Assembly (NCBI GenBank): GCA_018350325.1
Contig: JAEVLN010000004.1
Coordinates: 3,720,001 to 3,784,000 of the forward strand
Direction: 5' to 3'
Length of the DNA: 64,000 bases
From: Globodera rostochiensis
Taxonomy: Eukaryota > Nematoda > Chromadorea > Rhabditida > Heteroderidae
The translations under genes were made by a program, and so were the position numbers. The notes beneath the pieces were generated by a model. That model was not told the DNA's origin and did no database searches. It saw only the letters and a program-made list of their open reading frames with translations. Below are positions 9,405-25,022 of this stretch, one piece after another. The stretch's first letter is position 1. Each line of letters begins with the position of its first letter.

Positions 9405-12400
9405 TCATGTCAAAGCATCTTGTGACAAAAAGCGTCTTGTGAACTCTTCTAAGGTGCTGTCAACAAAATTGGTCTTGTTTCTAAAATTACACGCATTTAA
9501 AGAAGGAAGGCCGCCTGTGCCCCTCTCCACCCACTTTATTGTGTTAATGCTTTTGACCATCCCATCCAGCACATCCTTCTGGCATTTGCATTGGTCTATG
9601 CCCTCCTTCATCTCGCGATGAAATCCGCCGACGACCGTTTTGAGGCCTTCATAAACCTTAAAAAATAAAATCAGAAACTTCGACATTGGAATGTCGCCCA
9701 CTTGGTCCAGTTCATGGATAACCTGCTGCTCACAATTGCTGGTGTGGATGCTCTCAGTTTGATGAAGACTGAAACATTTTACCATTTAACAAATAATTTA
9801 ACACATTTCAAGCCCCCCCCCCTCTCCCCTCCCCACCGTTGTTCCAAATGCTGTCTGAATTGGGTCTTTAGCCGCTCCTCTTTGGCCCCGTTGTTCCATC
9901 GGAGACGTTCGAACGCGTACAATCCGGCAACGAGACCCAGACCGCCAAGCACCCAACGCCAGTCTACATTCTTGTAGACAACCAAGCCAGCGATAGTTAC
10001 ACCGACGGAGCCGTTCATCAAATAGGAAGCCGACTGAACCACAATGTTGGAAAGAAACGCATCTACTTCACGCTTTTCCAGATGCTGCTGCTGATGCCCA
10101 TGTCGAAGCCCTAAAGAGATCTTTTAAAGCAATTGAAAGTTTTTATATGCCAAGGACCATTGTTTTGCTGCTGACGTGGCAAGACGTTCATACGCTAAAA
10201 TTCGTCTGTAAAATTTTAATACCAGAATTTTCGAGTCAACCAAAATGTTCCTATCAATGGAAGTGATGGGTTGGCCCCGTGTGATGGACAGAATCCAGCG
10301 TGCAATGTTCTCCACACCAAGGGAGAAGCGGAATTCCAGGTCCTCGTGGAAGTCGGACATCAGTTCGGGAGAATTAATCGAAATTGCGAATTTGAAGGGC
10401 TGTTTGTACTGCCAAATTTTATCCAGCTGCGCCGCGTGCCGCTCGTTAAGAATTTTTTTGACAAACGCTAAAATATTATTTGAAAAATGCGATGGTCAAA
10501 AGCCTTTCAAATGAATAAGCCAAGCACCCACCGTGCATGGACTGCTCCAGACTCCAAATTTGCGCCATCAGTCCACCTGTGCACTGATTCTGCAGCTCCT
10601 CCGACAACACTCCGTTCACGTGAATGGCCAACTCACGTTTGTACTCACCGATCAGTTCAGGATCGTCAACAAAGGAATGTTTGAAGCGGTCGATGATCGC
10701 TTCGAGACGTCCAATTTCCGTCAAAAAGTCGGCGGAGACCTAAAAAAATTACGTAAAATAAACTGAAGAATGAAAAAAACATTGTATGATGAGCACCTTC
10801 ATATGCACCTCTGAGCGCAATTTATGTGTTCAGTGTAGTAAGTGCGTTCAAAAAACTTGAAATTGTCACGACAATTTGCAAACTCCTTGGTCTTCAGCTG
10901 AAATTCCAGTGCAAGACGTTTCCTTAGAAAGAAAAAGCTACAAAACTTAAACGACCCTAGCGTTTATCCCCAAACATCTTAGGTTTATAATCATATCCCC
11001 AAACTTCTAGGTTTATAATCATATCCCCAAACTTCTAGGTTTATAATCAAACTCCAACTGTTCTTGGTTAGCCAAGTCGTGCACAGTGTTGAGGTTGTGT
11101 TGGATTGCCTCGACAATATCATGCGCTCGACGATTGTGAGCCTCGAATTTAGTCCGAATGGCAGATTTTGAAATACATTTCTAAATTCAATTTTTGTCCT
11201 CATAAATGCGTATCCAAAATTATACCTCGAATTGTTCCTCAAACTGCTTGAACTCCAAAGCTCGTCTCTGGAATCCCTCCTGTTGATACGGTCCTTCTAA
11301 AAAATCTTTTGAGTCAATGATTTTATTCCATTTATTAAAATAAATTCAGTTTCCAAATGCTCATCTAATCTCGATACAACAGAACCCACTTGTCTTCATC
11401 AGTTCGCCCTTCTCCAATAGTCGAGCGTCTTGCATTTCTCGGGCCGAGATGAAGAAGTAGCGATTTTTCGCCTCCTGTACGCTGCAAACCTTCAATTCGT
11501 TGGCCAAAAAGTCTTCAAAGCGTTGTTCATGCTGAGCACGAATTTGGGCTCGACTATCTTCTGTCTCAGAAGCGCTAGCATCCCATCGGTTGCAAAGAAT
11601 GAAAATGTTTGGGCGAGACAACTTTTTGCTGACGCGAACGAAAAAATTCTTTTCCTAGAATTGGTTGAACAATAAAAAGTAAAAAACAGGAAAGCTCATT
11701 TGTAAAAATATACAGCTTGAGTGAGCGTGGACTCTGAGTTAGAAACCAACACGAAAACATCCGCGTCCAAGCAATGCTTGTCGATCCAACTGTCAAACTC
11801 GGGACTTAGGTCCACACCAGGGCTGCAAAAAATACTTTGTTAAGAATCATCAGTTAAGTCCACCTGTCCACAATCAGCACGTCATTTTGGAGAAGTTTAG
11901 AAGCAGATTTTGGATAAAAAATGTGTATGAGCGAGTCGCGTCCCAGCGAACGCGTGGCTTCGGCGCCCAAGGCGTGCCCAACCGAGTCCAATTCCGCGAT
12001 CGGGAAGCGCTCAGTGCCGTCCTCCATCATAAAGTATTTGTCCTGCTCCGAGCCACCCTCCACCTGCAGGAAGCAACACGTCGTATGCCCCATTCCCTGT
12101 GGCAGCACTCGACAAGCCAACATGGCATTGATCACACTGCTTTTCCCGTTGCTGGTCCTAACCAAAACAGTCAAATCCATTCGTGTTTTAGGTCATTTTC
12201 CGCTTAACGAGAACTTAACACCCGATAAAAAGCAAACCTTCCGAAGAAGACCACCTTCATTTTGTCTCGACCAATCACTTCACGAATTGCTCTAACCGAA
12301 TCGCGGAAACGTATAATTTCGTCAATTTGAGCAGGCGGCACAAACTTCTGATCACTTCTAACCATACCTAAAAGGCTTAAGGATATTTTTAGCAGAAAAT

Positions 12401-12879
12401 CCAAAATAAAATAACCTCTAAGATTTTTTGGGTTTTGAAAGTTAGGGGTCAATTTCTTTAACAAAATTTCATTAATTGGCGGCGCTTGTCGACACGGCCG
12501 GCCCTCTCCAAAAATACAAAAATCGAGTTAAAATCCTGCAAAGGCTAAAAACAGCCCACTTGTTCTAACCAGAAAAAATATCAATGAACCAAATGTCGTT
12601 TATATTGTAACGCTTAAATCAAAAATTTTTGTTTTTGGTACCAACTGCGGCTTTTTAATTAATGTTCAGATGCCGTTTTTTAAATATCAGCCCTGCTTTT
12701 GCTCAACCTGAATAGAATTCATGCAGCTCGCCCACATGACCGTCGAGTTGTCCGTAAATGTCGGCCATCCATTTTTTAGCCTCACCGAATCGTTGCAACG
12801 GCTCGTTACCGTTGAGCAAATGTCTTCTTTTCGGGTCGCCGGCGCTGCTGGCGGACAGATGAACGATATTTGCGGCCAT
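9405..12879 (-). pseudogene. fzo-1: Mitofusin copy B, frameshifted in the heptad-repeat region
   Basis: Duplicate of the mitofusin at 2228-5703 with the same start (ATG at 12879), P-loop exon and C-terminal exons. One base (a C opposite copy A position 3650) is missing near 10826, inside the exon that reads [18 protein letters not shown] in copy A. In copy B the frame shifts to [11 protein letters not shown] and hits TGA at 10799-10801. A protein from this copy would keep the GTPase domain and lose the rest of HR1, the membrane anchor and HR2. A second local difference gives FLTEIGRL in place of FLDEIGRL. Nearby changes look like paired single-base insertions and deletions, a typical signature of residual long-read error, so the break may not be real. 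Confidence 0.55.
10968..11051. repeat. Three-copy tandem repeat in a mitofusin intron (copy B)
   Basis: Counterpart of the array at 3792-3875 with the same unit number, so the array predates the segmental duplication. Confidence 0.8.
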
Positions 12880-13635
12880 AATTAAACGGGGTTTCTAAAA
12901 AGCGAAACTGGTTGATTTTTATCGATATAATCATGGACGCAAAAAAAATCGAATTAATGTTTGAATGAATGGGAGCAGTTCGTTTGGGCACACCGATTGG
13001 GCCCCAAAGAAATGCACGTAAAGTAGTACTTTTTTACAGGGTGGCCCAGGCTGAGCCTACTAAGGAAACCCGGTAATACTACAGCACATAGGTACTACAA
13101 AAAAAAGAAAAAAGATGGATTTTTGCAATTCTGTGTAGTTTTGATTGGTTCAACAACAAAAAAATGCTTGACACGCGTTGAATTTTGCGCCTTTCTCTGT
13201 TGCCCAAATCATGGCCTTCCCGCACCAATGTTAAAATATAGAAATTTGTTCGAATCAGGGCGAATGTACTGAAAACTGAGTTTTCATCTTTTTAAGAAAA
13301 TTTTCGCTATCATTCCTGCAAAAACAGAAGCTCTACGAGAATGACTTTTAAGAAAATTTTATTTTCGAAAGAGCGAGGGAAGGGGAACTAGGTATACCGA
13401 TGACTGTTTTTTGTAACAAACCAAACAATTCGTTCGTAAGCCGCTTTTATTTAGTGCTTTGCATAATATAGGATACAATCATCACGACGACAACAATATG
13501 ATATGAATGACACAATATATGTATGATTATGATCTGTGGTTGTTCGGATGGGCAAAGCTTTTGATATGAAGGAAGGCGCATCTCCTCTCCTCGGATCCGT
13601 CACATGGGCCAATCGCCGATCGTCGCTGCTTCTCC

Positions 13636-13910
13636 TCACATGTAGGCGCTCTGTTCCGGGGCCTTCGCCTGAAATTGTTAAAATTATTGACTGTTCCGCT
13701 GCATCCCAGGAAACAAACCGGGGTGGGCTCCGGCTGATTGTATGTAGGCGTTGACATGTAGGCGCTCTGGGCGCCGCCGCCGGCCGCTGGAGCTTCTCCG
13801 CTGGCCGCTGGAGCTTCTCCGCCGGGCGATGACATGTAGGCGCTCTGGGCGCCGCCAGTTGCTGGAGCCGCTGCGCTGGGCGATGACATGTAGGCGCTCA
13901 GATCGCTCAT
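13636..13910 (-). CDS. SSQ-like small sperm protein, copy B
   Basis: Same two-exon, 74-aa gene as at 6461-6735, with four SAYM motifs and Ala/Gly/Pro spacers. I see no coding difference from copy A. Confidence 0.7.
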
Positions 13911-14192
13911 GGTTGGTGAATTGTTGCGACGAACGGCGTAGACGAGCTTGCTGTGGGCTGAAGTTGTTGCTGTGTTGCTGTTGAAGATTGGCAATGGTGA
14001 TGAATGGACCAAATCCATTTCCTTTTATACATTTTTCACTGATGAAATCGTTACAAAAATTAAGAAAGATTTCGACAACGCCAAAAAGTATATAAGTGAA
14101 CGGATTTGTCAAACTATCCACATTCAGCAAACAACAATCAACGTTCTCAACAATCTACACATCAAGCGAGCTCGACAACAGCATCAACAACA
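13911..14192. promoter_or_regulatory. Divergent sperm-gene promoter (unit B)
   Basis: Identical in layout to 6736-7017: opposed TATA boxes with the GAAATC/GATTTC inverted hexamer between them, serving the SSQ-like (-) and MSP (+) genes of unit B. Confidence 0.65.
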
Positions 14193-14630
14193 ATGGCGCA
14201 ACTTCCTCCAGGAGACATCGCAACAATGCCCAACCAGAAGGTCGTCTTCAACGCACCGTTCGACAACAAGGCCACCTACTACGTGCGGGTAAGTCAGCAT
14301 CGTTTGACCGCAAAACATTATCCCATTTAAACCTTTCTAATTTAGGTCATCAACCCTGGGTCAACTCGCATCGGCTTCGCGTTCAAGACGACCAAACCGA
14401 AGCGCATCAACATGAACCCTCCGAATGGCGTGCTCGGCTCCAAGGAGTCCGTCAACGTTGCCATCTCCTGCGACGCGTTTGACCCCAGCTCCGAGGACAC
14501 CAAGGCCGACCGTGTGACCGTGGAATGGACCAACACACCTGATCCGGCGGCTACCGCGTTCAAGCTCGAGTGGTTCCAGGGAGACGGTATGGTGCGCCGC
14601 AAGAACTTGCCGATCGAGTACAACGTCTAG
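14193..14630 (+). CDS. msp: Major sperm protein, copy B
   Basis: Exons 14193-14288 and 14346-14630 encode the same 126-aa MSP as copy A, with the same 57-bp intron and the same divergent promoter. Duplication doubles the dosage of a protein that nematodes typically encode in multigene families. Confidence 0.97.
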
Positions 14631-15110
14631 ACGATGATGCGCCGCCGCACTACGACCAGATGCAGAAGATAGGATCTCCCCTCCAACCCAATATGTAAAT
14701 GCCCTCATGTTGTATCCCCCCATGATCAGATAATTGTGTAAAACCACCATATCATTATCTTATGTGTGTTCATATTATGTAAATGTGAAATAAAATGTAA
14801 TTTTGATTGGCGCAGCAAAAAAAAACGGTTGATAAAAATGGTTGATACGCTTTGAATTTTTGTGCCTTCCTCTGTTGCCTAAACCATGGCCTTCCCACAC
14901 CAACCAAAATTACCAATTTTTATTACGTGCAAATCCCTCCGCTTTTCCCTTTGCGAGCAATGAAGTTTTTCTCTCGTCGATAAAATTCCAAACCGGTTTG
15001 ATCAGGGCTAGATCGCGGTTAAACCGCACGAGATGGGATGGAAGAACAAAATATCTCCGCAAGAAAGTCCAGCCTTTCTCTCTGTGCCTTCGTCCGTCCC
15101 ATTCTTCTCA

Positions 15111-15759
15111 ATGACAATTAAAATGCCACTTGCCTTAGTCATTTGTATAACAACGTTTTTTCTTGCTTTGGCTGCTGTTAGGGCTGACACCGACACAATT
15201 CATTGGGAATGGCGGGATTTGATTTGTCAGACAGCGGAAAAAGGTGAAAAAAAGTTGGAAATTGGAGGGGGGTACCTGAGAACAGAACATATCCAATTCG
15301 GGAAAATTGAGGCGTTGGCGATGATAAAATCACAGAAGACGCTGCGCAGTGCACGGTTGCACTCCGCGAGAACGAGAAGGACACCAAAAGACGAAAGGCA
15401 CCAAAAGGGGCCGGGTGTTTCGAAGTTTGTTCAAGAAGATTTGGACTGGCAAGCTTCCTCTAATAAGGAAATCGTTAACGGAACCGTGCGAACGTACTGC
15501 GATTTGCTGTGTCCCAAGGCGGACACCGTCTATCTGATCAAGCGCGACCCCCAGGCCCATCGTAAAATAAAAGACCTAATTTTTACCCGATTAAGCCCCT
15601 AAAGGTTCCTGCTTTGTTTTCTACACTCATCGCCTCGAGCGACGTGGAGATCATTGGTATCTGTGGCGCGAAAATAAGTGCGTTTCCCAATTAGCCGGAA
15701 TGGGAATCCCTGTGCCATTGCACCAAGAAAGCTCAGATGACATAATAGGAAGAACATAG
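15111..15759 (+). CDS. Small secreted cysteine-rich protein, copy B
   Basis: Second copy of the gene at 7936-8584, with exons 15111-15243, 15336-15424, 15468-15561 and 15596-15759. The signal peptide, seven mature cysteines and splice sites are unchanged. Confidence 0.65.
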
Positions 15760-15968
15760 AAATCATAATTCAGATGTCGCCATTCCCAAATCACGTTCAC
15801 AGCTCGTTGCGAATTTCTTTTCGCCAGACGTGAAATGCCCAGCGACACCGTGCTGTTCAACACACTCAGAAGACGGAACAAATAATTTATTTCAATATCT
15901 GTCCTGCCAAACAAATTGACATAAAATAAATGAATGGAGAGGACAATATGGATTAGACGAAGTAAGGT

Positions 15969-17501
15969 TTAGAATCGGATGGATCGCGTGTAGTCGTATT
16001 CGACGGTAGGAATAACAGCCTGAAAATTTCACCAAAATCCAACCGATAAAAAAAAATCGCCATTTTGCGTGTCAATTTGGAATACACCTGCACAAATTTG
16101 AGGAAGATGAACAGATAGTCGAGCACGTTCAGTTCTCTGCCATTCTCCAAAAACTGTTCGATGAGATGCTTCATGACCGATGCGTGATGGCACGGATGGA
16201 TGGTGGCCAATGAGAGGTTTGCCACGTGAGGATGCGTCTCCAGTGTAATAGTGCGGTCCTTATGGTCCTACAAAAAGTTCTGGATACAATAATGAGAAAA
16301 TGAGCCTAGCATTCAAGAAAAATGCAATGCGGTAACAGTTCGCCTACCCTCACACCGGAATTTATTTTTTTCTGGTTACATGCCTGCTCGACTTTACCCG
16401 AGCAGATGAGGTACTCCATAAAATAAATTTTGCCTGTGAAAAATCGTCCTTCATCTGGTCCACCGTAAGTGGCGTCCCGTCCTCGTCATAACCAACCAAC
16501 CAAAAGCGTGGAACCTTCGATGGGTAAGTTTTTAGTCTATAAAAACCCTTCTGTCCCGCCCTCACCTGGTAGTATTTGTCGTAGGTAATGTGCAGGTCAT
16601 AAGTGCGTGTCCGCAAAATGCCAACTTCATCGGACCTTTCGGCGCGTTCCGGACTATTTTTTCTGGGTTTAGCAACGTATCTGAAATTTCCGTATTGAAA
16701 GGAATCGTTAACTCGCCGCGAATTGATGGAAAACCTGTGGGGATCTTCGCCTTCCAAACCGCCGCTTCCAATGTACTCGTCCAGGTCAAACGCCTCGCCC
16801 TCCTCGCCACTTTCGTCGGCTTCCCTTTTCCCTCCGTAAAACTCCGTGTTAGCCGGTTCTAACTTAAAATTAATTGTAAAGATCATTCAAAGGTTAGTAC
16901 CAACCTCATCATCCAACTCTTTCGGTGCCAAATTTGTTTGGGTGTCAAAATGATGCGTGTCGACCCATTCATCGCCGTCCACAGAGCCCTCCTCTCTAAT
17001 GATCTGCTCATAACATTAAACGGATTCAACGATTTTGGGAATGCCTTTTCCAGTGATTCGTTGTAGCTCATTTGGGAACACCGGTGATGGCATGGCACTC
17101 GTCGCGAAATGAGAAATTGTTTGCCTATCGGCAAATAGTCGCGCACTCTTTGGATAAAATTAAAATTGAAAGGAATAACAGTCAAAACCTGGTTGGATCA
17201 CTGGCGTCAGACCACGACCATGTCGGACACAGGTGGACCAGGTGGTCTCCAGCTGAAATGGAGCTCAAATAAGTGAGGCCAGACATGCATAATTCGGCAT
17301 AGGTAACTTTCGAGGAATAGTAAGGATATGGAAAATAATTTTGTTAATATTAAAACGCTGAGTCGACAAACCTGCAACAAATTCTTCCGGAGTGAGAACT
17401 CCCGTTTCACGGAATTTAGATTCGCGCAGCACAGGAGTTAAATATTCGCCCACAGTGAGTGCAGCACTTTTGAACTGGTTAACCAGATCATTGACATTCA
17501 T
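15969..17501 (-). CDS. atg-3: ATG3, E2-like enzyme of autophagy (LC3/GABARAP conjugation)
   Basis: ATG3 transfers ATG8 proteins from ATG7 to phosphatidylethanolamine. The start is the ATG at 17501. Exon 1 (17501-17372) encodes [20 protein letters not shown] and [10 protein letters not shown]. Exon 2 (17252-17189) gives [16 protein letters not shown]. Exon 3 (17147-17045) has [17 protein letters not shown]. Exon 4 (17003-16905) has [12 protein letters not shown]. Then come an acidic flexible region, [31 protein letters not shown], the catalytic [24 protein letters not shown] and the end [14 protein letters not shown]. Every landmark of the ATG3 fold is present. Two introns appear to be GC-AG (after LEK at 17044 and after DDFSQ). 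The first 5' exons lie outside the duplicated block, so this is the only complete copy. Confidence 0.93.
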
Positions 17502-17669
17502 TCTTTGACATTAATCGATTATTTATGGAAAAAAGCGACATAATGTTTGGACAAAAAATAGAATAACGTTGGTCATCGCTCAAAAATTTTTACCAGAAGC
17601 AGGGCTCGGATATCTGAGGATTTTTCCTTTCTGTGGTTTTTGAAAAGGCAGATATTTTTTATGACGAAC

Positions 17670-18244
17670 AGCTAGTAGAGGCACGACATAAAAGATGTTT
17701 TTTCTGGTTAGCTTCGTTCGACTCCATCCAAACCCAAAACAATTGAAAGTAATTTAATCATAAAACATGAAAATCTAAGGAAAAAATTTTGTCCGCGCAA
17801 TTTTCAAAATTACAGAAACAAAATGCCAAAATTTTCAAAGTATCCAAAAATTCAGCGTCATTTCGTACCGCTTCAGTGCCCTCAATTTATCGAATTTTTT
17901 AGGTTTTTCCCCTCCCGTAAGTTTTCTTTAAAAGTTTGATTTTATTTTCTGGTTATTTGAGCATAGATTTCTGGACAAATTTTGTAAGAGAACCTAAAAT
18001 TATCCATTTTATGTTTAGTTTTTTTAAACAAATTTTTGCTTGTTTTTCAGTACAAAAAAAACTGTCGTATTGTCGAGGCAGCAAAGGGGAAAATGTTGTC
18101 AGCACAACTTAAGCAACTTCGTTTTTTGAACATTTGCCATCGGATCGTCCGATTGTCCCCCCGCGGCGGACGCCAAATGCAAATGACGCTGGCGGAATTT
18201 CTCTTTGCGCGCAATTTTTCGACGTCCACCAAATTGTGTTCGTT
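17670..18244 (+). repeat. Inverted duplication, left arm (promoter plus presequence exon on the zinc-finger gene)
   Basis: This 575-bp segment is the near-perfect reverse complement of 23142-23721. A visible mismatch lies in the coding part (G here, A in the other arm, changing Val to Ile in HRIVRL). It contains the upstream region, a pyrimidine-rich acceptor tttttcag ending at 18050 that would suit cis- or SL trans-splicing, and the start exon with the mitochondrial presequence. Homology stops seven bases into what is intron 1 of paraplegin in the other arm. Confidence 0.92.
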
Positions 18245-18903
18245 TTACAATTTGAATTCAGGATGGAAATGCCCGGAGTCCGTTCATCTTTTCTTTAAAT
18301 CTTTCAATTACCCCTTTCAGTTGCTCCTTTCGCAACTTTATGGAGCGCAGTTCGTGTCGTCGCTGTGGTCATTCGCCGCCAAAAGCAAGCCTGGTCTCAG
18401 CTGCACTCAATGTGTGGCAATGTTCTGGGTAAGTTTTCTTCGGCGCCATTTTGTAAATTTTCCATGGCAATTAGGTGCAATGTTATGAATTACAACGACA
18501 GAGCGGCATGTTTCAAATGTGGAATTGCAAAGCCTGCAGAGATTCATTCATTGCGAGGCGAAATCGAAGCGGACGGCTGCTGGTTCTGTGCCAAGTTTTT
18601 TTTTTATTTTTTGACTTTTCAAATTGTTCTGCAGATGCGGGTTTCGCAACAAGCCAATCCGGGATGCTTGTTATCGATGTGAAACCAAACCCACTGATGA
18701 ACAACAGCACGACATTATTGAAAGGAGCGGAATTTGGTTGTGTAGGTGGGCAAACCTTTCCCTTTACTAGTAGTAATGCCTTAAAAGTGAAAGCTTTTAG
18801 CTCTTGCGGCAACAAAAATTTTCGTTCGAAGAAGGAATGCAATGCCTGCAAGATGGTGCGAGGGTCGTCAATTGGAATATATGGACAATCCGTCAGAAAA
18901 TAA
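18093..18903 (+). CDS. Four RanBP2-type zinc-finger protein with a mitochondrial presequence
   Basis: Five exons (18093-18277, 18321-18428, 18475-18594, 18635-18745, 18801-18903) close in frame to 208 aa. Four zinc fingers of the W-x-C-x2-C-x3-N-x6-C-x2-C type follow one another: WKCPDCSFRN..SCRRCG, WQCSGCNVMN..ACFKCG, WFCAKCGFRN..ACYRCE, WLCSSCGNKN..ECNACK. This family binds single-stranded RNA or ubiquitin. The N terminus MLSAQLKQLRFLNICHRIVR is basic, and the run ARNFSTST resembles a mitochondrial processing site, so matrix import is predicted. That part is shared, by inverted duplication, with paraplegin. Eight codons after it (CSFYNLNS) look like a retained 24-nt intron remnant. The function is unknown; a mitochondrial RNA-binding role is a hypothesis. 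Confidence 0.8.
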
Positions 18904-19031
18904 ATTTGGACGTCTTCGTAGTTTTTGTTGTTTGAATAAAAATGCAATTTGACAAATATATTTATTTGCAATTTGAAGGCCGAGTTAAGCAAACAATACT
19001 AAAAAATGAGAAATCAAAAACATTCGGTCGA

Positions 19032-23293
<4,262 letters not shown>

Positions 23294-23665
23294 TTTCCCC
23301 TTTGCTGCCTCGACAATACGACAGTTTTTTTTGTACTGAAAAACAAGCAAAAATTTGTTTAAAAAAACTAAACATAAAATGGATAATTTTAGGTTCTCTT
23401 ACAAAATTTGTCCAGAAATCTAATCGATGCTCAAATAACCAGAAAATAAAATCAAACTTTTAAAGAAAACTTACGGGAGGGGAAAAACCTAAAAAATTCG
23501 ATAAATTGAGGGCACTGAAGCGGTACGAAATGACGCTGAATTTTTGGATACTTTGAAAATTTTGGCATTTTGTTTCTGTAATTTTGAAAATTGCGCGGAC
23601 AAAATTTTTTCCTTAGATTTTCATGTTTTATGATTAAATTACTTTCAATTGTTTTGGGTTTGGAT

Positions 23666-25022
23666 GGAGTCGAACGAAGCTAACCAGAAAAAACATCTTT
23701 TATGTCGTGCCTCTACTAGCTATTCGGCAGTTTGCTTTGACAGTTCTAAAGACAAAGACGAGGACGACCAAATCGACATAGACGAAGCCGAATGCAGTGG
23801 TACAGAGGAGGAAGATGAGGAAGAGGATGAAGAGTTCCAACCGAATGAGGCAGACTTGAGTAGCGAGGATGTGATGAGTGTCAATCGGCTGATGACTGTT
23901 GAGCAGGTCCAATCCAAAACTGTCTAACAAAGTGTTAGAGTTTTTCAGTTGAAACCCGCCCATGGGTCAAATTATGGAAATCGATGGCAGACGGATGACG
24001 ATGCAGATAGTCTGATTGTGCTTGATGATAAACAGGACGACTACAATGGTTGCAATGTAGAGAGACAAACGAATCGTCAATCTTGGAAAAATGATAAAAT
24101 TGCAGAAATCGCTGATGAAGCTACAAGTAAATTTTTGAACAAATAGCTAAATTGAAAATGATTTTCCTAAAAAAATTCGGGTTTATATATTACTCTTAAG
24201 GTATGGGAACAAATCTACTTTGGGAATTTCTTTTACCAAAGGTACTTCTGCTGCACTGCATCGGGAACTAAAGAATCTGAGCTTCCGAAATCCTGGCTTC
24301 CGTTGCACTTTGCCTGTTCCGTTGCGAACTAAACGATCTGTCGCAGTTTCTACGCCGCAACAATTGGGCAGCTCTTCAGTAACTGGCGAAGCATTCACTG
24401 ACCGGCGAAGTTCACGAAAACGAACTGCAAAAAGGGAAGACCAACGTTTTAATGGTAAAGTTGTCCCGGATTCGCCAAATTGGAATATCTACCTTATGTG
24501 AGTGGTTTAGATCCAAATAAAAAAAAATTAAGATCGACTTTTTCCTCCCAACTGCCTCCCCCTCCCCCCGAAAAAAAATTTCTGTCTACGGGCCCGTCGA
24601 TTGGTAGTATTTTCATTTGGATCTGGAACACTCCCAATTGTTTGGGACGTAAAGAATCTTTGAAAGTCGAGCAATTGCGCCAACTTATGTTTATAATTTC
24701 TGGTTCAATGAATTTCTTGAAAAAATTACATTGCTAATCATTTTTCCTTAACTCTTTCAGTAAAGAGCAAAATTCGGTACAACAACAAGGGTCGGCTCGT
24801 CATCCCCGGCCGGATTGAAGTGGATCTCTGCGATTGTCTGGACTCCAAATGCAATGGATGTCAATATCAGGTGATGACCAAAATAAAATTGTTTAAAACC
24901 GAGGTTTAGTGCAAAAGATGTGGAAGTAACAAGTGCAGCTACGCTTGTCGAATCAATCGGACCACGCTCATTGAGCACATCGACGTGCTTGGCGGTAATC
25001 GAACCATCAACCCATATTTGTG
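23666..25022 (+). CDS. ARL14EP-domain protein
   Basis: The C-terminal exons (about 24770-24868 and 24910-25022) read IRYNNKGRLVIPGRIEVDLC, CDCLDSKCNGCQYQ, then CKRCGSNKCSYACRINRTTL with stop at 25020-25022. This matches the cysteine-rich domain of ARL14EP (C11orf46) proteins, which include chromatin-associated members. Upstream exons encode a very acidic tract (GTEEEDEEEDEEFQPNEADL), a segment beginning KPAHGSNYGNRWQTDDDADS, and a basic segment around 24215-24460. The start at 23666 (MESNEANQKK) is the best candidate but lies within the inverted-repeat arm. The first exon could instead begin after ttcggcag near 23730. A poly-C element fragment (cccccgaaaaaaaatttctg, 24560) sits in an intron. 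Confidence 0.7.

Larger units (their letters stand above)
9397..16574. repeat. Tandem segmental duplication, unit B
   Basis: This is the second copy of the block at 2220-9396. At the A/B junction the sequence gtagtatt (right end of the block, as at 16569-16576) runs into ttatcatg (left end, as at 2220). The two share only tt, so the junction has 2-bp microhomology and no long flanking repeat. That is what end-joining or template switching leaves, rather than unequal crossing-over between repeats. Unit B ends inside the complete atg-3 gene, whose 5' exons continue beyond 16574. Confidence 0.93.
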
